A DNA stretch of 30,119 bases. Source: JBIOUF01 sp044866695 (lineage in GTDB: Bacteria > Actinomycetota > Actinomycetes > Propionibacteriales > Nocardioidaceae). Location: contig JBIOUF010000080.1 of the NCBI GenBank assembly GCA_044866695.1, positions 1 through 30,119 on the forward strand, read 5' to 3'. The notes under the pieces were generated by a model. It was not told where the DNA came from. It saw nothing but the letters and a program-made list of their open reading frames with translations, and made no database searches. Shown piece by piece: positions 25,953 to 30,119 of the stretch. The position numbers and the translations under genes are program-made. Numbering within the stretch: the stretch's first letter is position 1; the number at the start of each line of letters is the position of its first letter.

Positions 25953-27371
25953 GTGTCAGGAGTCAAGTTGTGGACCGTACACGGGGACGGGAGACAGGTG
26001 GCACCCACCGAGGTGGTGGCGCCCGACGAGCGTCTCGCCTGGCCGATGACCATCGGCATCGGGATGCAGCACGTCATCGCCATGTTCGGAGCGACGTTCC
26101 TCGTCCCGGTCCTGACCGGCTTCCCGCCGACAGCGACGATCTTCTTCTCCGGCGTCGGCACGCTGATCTTCATCGCAATGACGGTGGGCCGAGGGCAGCG
26201 CCTGGGCCTGCCCAGCTACACCGGCTCGAGCTTTGCCTTCATCTCCCCGGTGATCGCGGCCAAGTCGGGAGGCGGCATCTCGGCCGCGCTGTGCGGGATC
26301 GTCGCCGCAGGCCTGGTGCTCTTCGTCATCGGCCTTCTGGTCGACCGCTTCGGCTCGGGCTGGATCAACCTGCTGATGCCTCCGGCGGTCACCGGCGCGG
26401 TGGTCGCCCTGATCGGGCTGAACCTGGCGCCGACCGCGTGGGCGAACTTCAAGGAGGGGCCGCTGACGGCGACCATCACGCTGTCGGTGATCGTGCTCGC
26501 CACCGTCGTCTTCCGCGGGTTCTTCGGCCGGATCTCCATCCTGCTCGGCGTCGTGATCGGCTATCTGGTCGCCTGGCCGCAGGGCCAGCTGTCCGACCTC
26601 GACAGCAACCTCGCGGCCGCGGACTGGTTCGGCCTGCCGGACTTCACCGCACCGTCCTTCAGCTGGAACGCCATCGCCCTCGTCGTCCCGGTCGTGGTCG
26701 TGCTCATCGCGGAGAACACCGGTCACATCAAGGCCGTGGCGTCGATGACCGGCCGCAACCTCGACCGGTCGCTGGGACGCGGGTACATGGGTGACGGGGC
26801 CGCGACGATGGTCTCCGGACTCGGAGGCGGTTCCGGCACCACGACGTACGCCGAGAACATCGGCGTCATGGCAGCGACCAGGGTCTACTCGACCGCGGCG
26901 TACGTCGTCGCCGGACTCACCGCGATCCTGCTCGGGCTGATCCCGAAGTTCGGCGCGCTCATCGTCAGCATCCCGATCGGCGTCCTCGGCGGCGCGACGA
27001 TCATCCTCTACGGCCTGATCGCGGTCCTCGGTGGGCGGATCTGGGTCGAGGGCAGGGTCGACTTCCGCAACCCGGTCAACCTCTTCCCCGCGGCGATCGG
27101 CCTGATCCTCGGTGCAGCCGACGCCACGTGGACCTCGTCGAACGGGAAGGTGTCGTTCAACGGCATCGCGATCGGGTGCTTCGCGACGATCATCATCTAC
27201 CAGGTGATGAAGTACGCCGCCGCCCGAGGCCTGCACCACGGGCTGCCGCTCATGCCCGAGGAGCCGCCCTTCATCTACGGCGCCGGCGTCCCCGCCGCCA
27301 TCGGCGAGGAGCCCGACGGCACCACGCGGTTCGCGGAGGACGAGAGGGGACCAGGCAGCCACCGCGGGTGA
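25953..27371 (+). CDS. Nucleobase:cation symporter-2 permease (RutG/UraA-like)
   Basis: A 472-residue multi-pass inner-membrane transporter (about 12-14 hydrophobic segments) that imports nucleobases with protons. Motifs include MQHVIAMFGATFLVPVLTG, SGVGTLIF, YTGSSFAFISPV, VALIGLNLAP, LIAENTGHIKAVASMTGRN and GGGSGTTTYAENIGVMAAT. The ENTGH and TTYAENIGVMA segments are especially like RutG and UraA, which carry uracil and related pyrimidines. The xanthine/urate carriers (XanQ/UacT group) usually differ here. Start is GTG at 25953 with AAGGAGAAG just upstream. The C-terminal ~50 residues are polar and cytosolic. It sits between the second Mo hydroxylase and the ring-opening amidohydrolase, which suggests it brings in the pathway's heterocycle. 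Confidence 0.92.
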   Translation: MSGVKLWTVHGDGRQVAPTEVVAPDERLAWPMTIGIGMQHVIAMFGATFLVPVLTGFPPTATIFFSGVGTLIFIAMTVGRGQRLGLPSYTGSSFAFISPVIAAKSGGGISAALCGIVAAGLVLFVIGLLVDRFGSGWINLLMPPAVTGAVVALIGLNLAPTAWANFKEGPLTATITLSVIVLATVVFRGFFGRISILLGVVIGYLVAWPQGQLSDLDSNLAAADWFGLPDFTAPSFSWNAIALVVPVVVVLIAENTGHIKAVASMTGRNLDRSLGRGYMGDGAATMVSGLGGGSGTTTYAENIGVMAATRVYSTAAYVVAGLTAILLGLIPKFGALIVSIPIGVLGGATIILYGLIAVLGGRIWVEGRVDFRNPVNLFPAAIGLILGAADATWTSSNGKVSFNGIAIGCFATIIIYQVMKYAAARGLHHGLPLMPEEPPFIYGAGVPAAIGEEPDGTTRFAEDERGPGSHRG

Positions 27372-27444
27372 GCTCTCGGCGGGCCCTGCCACTCCCAGCG
27401 GGGCACGCCCGTGACACCCGATGACCACGACCGTCCCCGAGGGA

Positions 27445-27467
27445 GCCGGGCCCACAGCGGGCCCGGC
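27445..27467 (+). terminator. Perfect 9-bp hairpin between permease and barbiturase-family gene
   Basis: GCCGGGCCC (27445-27453), loop ACAGC, GGGCCCGGC (27459-27467). No U-run follows. It ends 37 bp before the preferred ATG and may act as an attenuator or RNA-processing signal that sets different levels of permease and hydrolase. Confidence 0.5.
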
Positions 27468-27504
27468 CGCCTCGGACCGACAACAACGAGAGGTAGCTTG
27501 CGCC

Positions 27505-28620
27505 ATGCCACGTCCGATCGAAGTCCACAAGGTCCCCATCGAGAGCGTCGCCGACGCCGCCGGGCTCGCCCGGCTCATCGACGACGGCACGTTCTCGGCC
27601 GATGACGTCATCGCGGTCGTCGGCAAGACCGAGGGCAACGGGGGTGTCAACGACTACACCCGCATCATCTCCACCAACGAGTACCGCAACGTGCTGCTGG
27701 CGAAGGGGACGCGCACCAAGGAGGAGGTCGCCGAGGTCCCGCTGGTGTGGTCCGGCGGCACCGACGGCGTGATCAGCCCGCACGCGACGGTGTTCGCCTA
27801 CGCCCCCGACGGCAGGTACCAGCCCACCGACGAGCTGCGGGTCACCGTCGGCCACGCGATGAGCGAGGCGCTGCTGCCGGAGGACATCGGCCGCCCCGCC
27901 ATGGTGGAGAAGGTCGCCGCCGGCGTCCGCAAGGCGATGGAGAGCGCCGGGATCGACGACCCCGCCGACGTGCACTACGTGCAGACCAAGACGCCGCTTC
28001 TGGTGCAGGACACGATCAACGACGCCCTGAGCAGAGGGAAGACTGTCTACACGCACAACACGCTGCAGTCCATGGACGTGTCCAACGCGACGACCGCGCT
28101 CGGCGTCGCCGTCGCGCTCGGTGAGATCGAGATGCCGACGGCCGAGCAGATCTTCACCGACCTGTCGCTGTACTCGTCGGTCGCGTCCTGCTCGTCCGGG
28201 GTGGAGCTGGACCAGGCGCAGATCGTGCTCGTGGGGAACACCCGCGGCATCGGCGGCCGGTTCCGGATCGGCCACAGCGTGATGAAGGACGCCCTCGACG
28301 TCGACGGGGTCTGGGAGGCCATCCGCGACGCCGGCCTGGACGACATGCCGGCGGACACCCCGCACCCGCGCTACATCAAGGGCCGGCTGGTCAACCTGTT
28401 CCTCAAGTGCGAGGCGGACCCCACCGGCCGGGTGCGCGGCCGGCGCAACATCATGCTCGACGACTCCGACGTTCCGTGGCACCGGCAGATCAAGGCCTGC
28501 GTCGGCGGGGTCGTCGCGGCGGTCACCGGTGATCCGATGAACTTCGTGTCGGTGGCGGCCGTCCACCAGGGTCCCTCCGGGGGTGGCCCGGTGATCGCGA
28601 TCGCGGACCTGGAGGCCTGA
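27505..28620 (+). CDS. Ring-opening amidohydrolase, barbiturase/cyanuric acid hydrolase family
   Basis: A 371-residue protein, the usual length for this family, which occurs only as the three-repeat fold of AtzD/TrzD and barbiturase. All three Lys-Ser pairs are present: K41 (VVGKTEGNGGVND) with S83 (VWSGGTDG); K162 (QTKTPLL) with S230/S231 (SVASCSSGVE); and K301 (FLKCEADPTG) with S358 (HQGPSGGGP). The enzymes open barbiturate to ureidomalonate or cyanurate to carboxybiuret. The RutG-like permease and Mo hydroxylases favour barbiturate, but sequence alone does not separate the two activities. The ATG at 27505 was preferred to 27421 because AGAGG lies upstream, the protein then matches family length, and the extra stretch encodes a hairpin. 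A strong terminator follows three bases after the stop. Confidence 0.94.
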   Translation: MPRPIEVHKVPIESVADAAGLARLIDDGTFSADDVIAVVGKTEGNGGVNDYTRIISTNEYRNVLLAKGTRTKEEVAEVPLVWSGGTDGVISPHATVFAYAPDGRYQPTDELRVTVGHAMSEALLPEDIGRPAMVEKVAAGVRKAMESAGIDDPADVHYVQTKTPLLVQDTINDALSRGKTVYTHNTLQSMDVSNATTALGVAVALGEIEMPTAEQIFTDLSLYSSVASCSSGVELDQAQIVLVGNTRGIGGRFRIGHSVMKDALDVDGVWEAIRDAGLDDMPADTPHPRYIKGRLVNLFLKCEADPTGRVRGRRNIMLDDSDVPWHRQIKACVGGVVAAVTGDPMNFVSVAAVHQGPSGGGPVIAIADLEA

Positions 28621-28622
28621 GA

Positions 28623-28649
28623 AGGGGAGCGCCTGTCGGGCGCTCCCCT
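28623..28649 (+). terminator. Strong hairpin terminator after the barbiturase-family gene
   Basis: AGGGGAGCGCC (28623-28633), loop TGTCG, GGCGCTCCCCT (28639-28649): a perfect 11-bp stem directly after the stop codon. There is no long U-run, as is common for actinobacterial intrinsic terminators. It probably marks the 3' end of the main catabolic transcript. Confidence 0.75.
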
Positions 28650-28701
28650 GCGGGCATCCCGCCCCGTCCTCGTCCTCCCTGCACCACTCCAAGGAGTCCG
28701 C

Positions 28702-29982
28702 ATGACCGACACGGCGTCGACCACGCCCGCCCCGACAGTGCCTACCCGGGGGGCGGAGGAACCGGCAGCCCGGACGGCGGGAACGGGCCGGGCGGGCCCA
28801 CTCGCCGGCCTCGCCGTCGTCGACCTGTCCAGGGCGCTCGCGGGCCCGCACGCCGGGATGATGCTGGGCGACCTGGGTGCCCGGGTGATCAAGGTGGAGG
28901 CGCCGGGTGCCGGTGACGACACCCGCGGCTGGGGACCGCCGTTCGTGAGCCCACCCGGAGGCGGCAGACAGGAGTCCACGTACTTCCTGTCCTGCAACCG
29001 CAACAAGGAGTCAGTCGCCGTCGACCTCAAGAGCGACGAGGGCCGGCGGCTGCTGGAGGCGCTGCTGCGCAGGGCCGACGTCATGGTGGAGAACTTCCGG
29101 CCCGGCGTCCTCGACCGGCTCGGGTTCCCGACGGCCCGGCTGCACGAGCTCAACCCACGTCTCGTCGTGCTGGCGATCTCCGGCTTCGGCCACGACGGCC
29201 CCGAGGGCGGCCGTGCCGGCTACGACCAGATCGCCCAGGGCGAGGCCGGGCTGATGTCGGTCACCGGTTCGGGTCCCGACGACCCCCAGCGGGTGGGCGT
29301 CCCGATCGGCGACCTGCTCGCCGGGATGTACGGCGCGTACGGCGTCCTCGCCGCGCTGATGGAGCGCGAGCGCACCGGTCGGGGACAGGTGGTCCGTACG
29401 TCCCTGCTCTCCGCGATCGTCGGTGTCCACGCCTACCAGGGCACCCGCTGGACCGTCGCGGGCGAGGTGGGCCGGGCGCAGGGGAACCACCACCCCTCGA
29501 TCGCGCCCTACGGTCTCTTCCGCTGCGCGGACGGCTCGGTCCAGATCGCCGTGGGGAGCGAAGGGCTGTGGCGACGCTTCTGTGCCGAGTTCGGCCTGGA
29601 CCCCGACGCCCCCGGAATGGCGACGAACGGCGACCGGGTCACCGCCCGGGACCGGGTCATCGAAGCCGTCGAGGGGGTCTTCGCCGGGATCCCCGCCGCC
29701 GACCTCCTGGTACGCCTGGCCGGGGCCGGCATCCCCGCGGGGAAGGTGCGCGCCATCGACGAGGTCTACGAGTGGGAGCAGGCCCGCTCCCAGGGGCTGC
29801 TGGTCGACGTCGACCACGCCACGCTGGGCAGGGTCACGCTGCCCGGTCCGCCGCTCCGGTTCTTCGCGCCGTCGGCGTCCGGGGAGACCGAGGTGACGCC
29901 GACCGCCCACCGGCCGCCTCCGGTCCTGGACGGCGACGCCGCCGCGGTCATCGCGTGGCTCGAGGACGATGAGGAGGGCTAG
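28702..29982 (+). CDS. CaiB/BaiF (family III) CoA-transferase
   Basis: A 426-residue enzyme that moves CoA between carboxylic acids. After a low-complexity N-terminal extension (~32 residues, Pro/Thr/Ala-rich) come PLAGLAVVDLSRALAGPHAG, LGDLGARVIKVEAPGAGDDTR, NKESVAVDLKSDEGR, VMVENFRPGVLDRLG, and GGRAGYDQIAQGEAGLM with the catalytic aspartate at D175. PYGLFRCADGSVQIAVGS and AGIPAGKVRAIDEV complete the family pattern. AAGGAG lies 10 nt before the ATG. The gene follows the terminator at 28623-28649, so it likely has its own promoter in the 80-bp gap. If the cluster makes malonate or malonamate from barbiturate, this enzyme could activate it to the CoA ester. Substrates of this family are hard to predict and this is inference. 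Confidence 0.9.
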   Translation: MTDTASTTPAPTVPTRGAEEPAARTAGTGRAGPLAGLAVVDLSRALAGPHAGMMLGDLGARVIKVEAPGAGDDTRGWGPPFVSPPGGGRQESTYFLSCNRNKESVAVDLKSDEGRRLLEALLRRADVMVENFRPGVLDRLGFPTARLHELNPRLVVLAISGFGHDGPEGGRAGYDQIAQGEAGLMSVTGSGPDDPQRVGVPIGDLLAGMYGAYGVLAALMERERTGRGQVVRTSLLSAIVGVHAYQGTRWTVAGEVGRAQGNHHPSIAPYGLFRCADGSVQIAVGSEGLWRRFCAEFGLDPDAPGMATNGDRVTARDRVIEAVEGVFAGIPAADLLVRLAGAGIPAGKVRAIDEVYEWEQARSQGLLVDVDHATLGRVTLPGPPLRFFAPSASGETEVTPTAHRPPPVLDGDAAAVIAWLEDDEEG

Positions 29983-29996
29983 TGCCCCCGCACTAG
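29979..29996. repeat. Perfect 7-bp inverted repeat over the CoA-transferase stop codon
   Basis: CTAGTGC (29979-29985), spacer CCCC, GCACTAG (29990-29996), with the TAG stop inside the left arm. A further CTAGTGCCCC copy follows from 29993. It may be a short terminator stem or an operator. The remaining bases to the window end show no gene I can support. Confidence 0.5.
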
Positions 29997-30119
29997 TGCC
30001 CCGGCCGCCAAGGTTTGCCCTGGCGAGCGTCGTCCAGCGCGTGCACCTGGCTTGGCGCCGGAGGGAAGGCGGGCCGGGGCCCGTCGACCGACGGCAACGC
30101 AGCCAGCGTGCGTGATGGG

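Noticed and set aside
27421..27504. N-terminal extension of the barbiturase-family protein from ATG 27421
   Set aside because: It would add 28 unconserved residues, contains a perfect hairpin, and makes the protein longer than the family. ATG 27505 has AGAGG upstream.
29983..30119. Minus-strand frame open from the right edge to a TAG at about 29981
   Set aside because: About 45 codons with Ala/Gly/Arg-rich composition and no motif; too little to call a gene at the edge.

Overview
The window is very GC-rich and densely packed, with overlapping stop/start codons, GTG/TTG starts and no gene-free stretch longer than about 210 bp. Together with the gene order ppa / dac / zinc metalloprotease / tilS / hpt / ftsH / folE / folP, this points to an actinobacterial chromosome, plausibly Nocardioidaceae (inference from style and synteny, not a placement). 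I see no rRNA, tRNA, CRISPR array, insertion sequence or phage gene.

Left part (1-12069): housekeeping. Reading right to left on the minus strand are a PBP4-type D,D-carboxypeptidase, a DUF2342 zinc metalloprotease, tilS, hpt, ftsH and folE. A plus-strand TagE-like glycosyltransferase then interrupts the run. Next come folP with a translationally coupled TylF-like methyltransferase, and a SnoaL/NTF2-like gene cut by the left edge. ppa is divergent from dac and closes the conserved block. A 115-bp imperfect inverted repeat lies between dac and the metalloprotease gene.

Right part (12111-29982): a catabolic cluster. A DUF2877 (AllH-like) gene and a pucR-type regulator diverge from a 34-bp gap. 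Downstream on the plus strand are: a first molybdenum hydroxylase (FAD, 2Fe-2S, Mo subunits) with a CoxG protein; an amidase-signature hydrolase; a carbamate kinase; a second molybdenum hydroxylase (same subunit order); a RutG/UraA-like nucleobase permease; a cyanurate hydrolase/barbiturase-family ring-opening amidohydrolase; a strong terminator; and a CaiB/BaiF CoA-transferase.

Best reading: an oxidative pyrimidine-type pathway. A pyrimidine enters through the permease and is hydroxylated by a Mo enzyme (uracil to barbiturate). The barbiturase opens the ring to ureidomalonate. The amidase, and possibly a carbamoyl-phosphate-forming step feeding carbamate kinase, break this down. The CoA-transferase may activate the resulting acid. 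Family assignments rest on visible motifs; substrates are inferred. The second molybdenum hydroxylase is a candidate for a uracil/thymine dehydrogenase.
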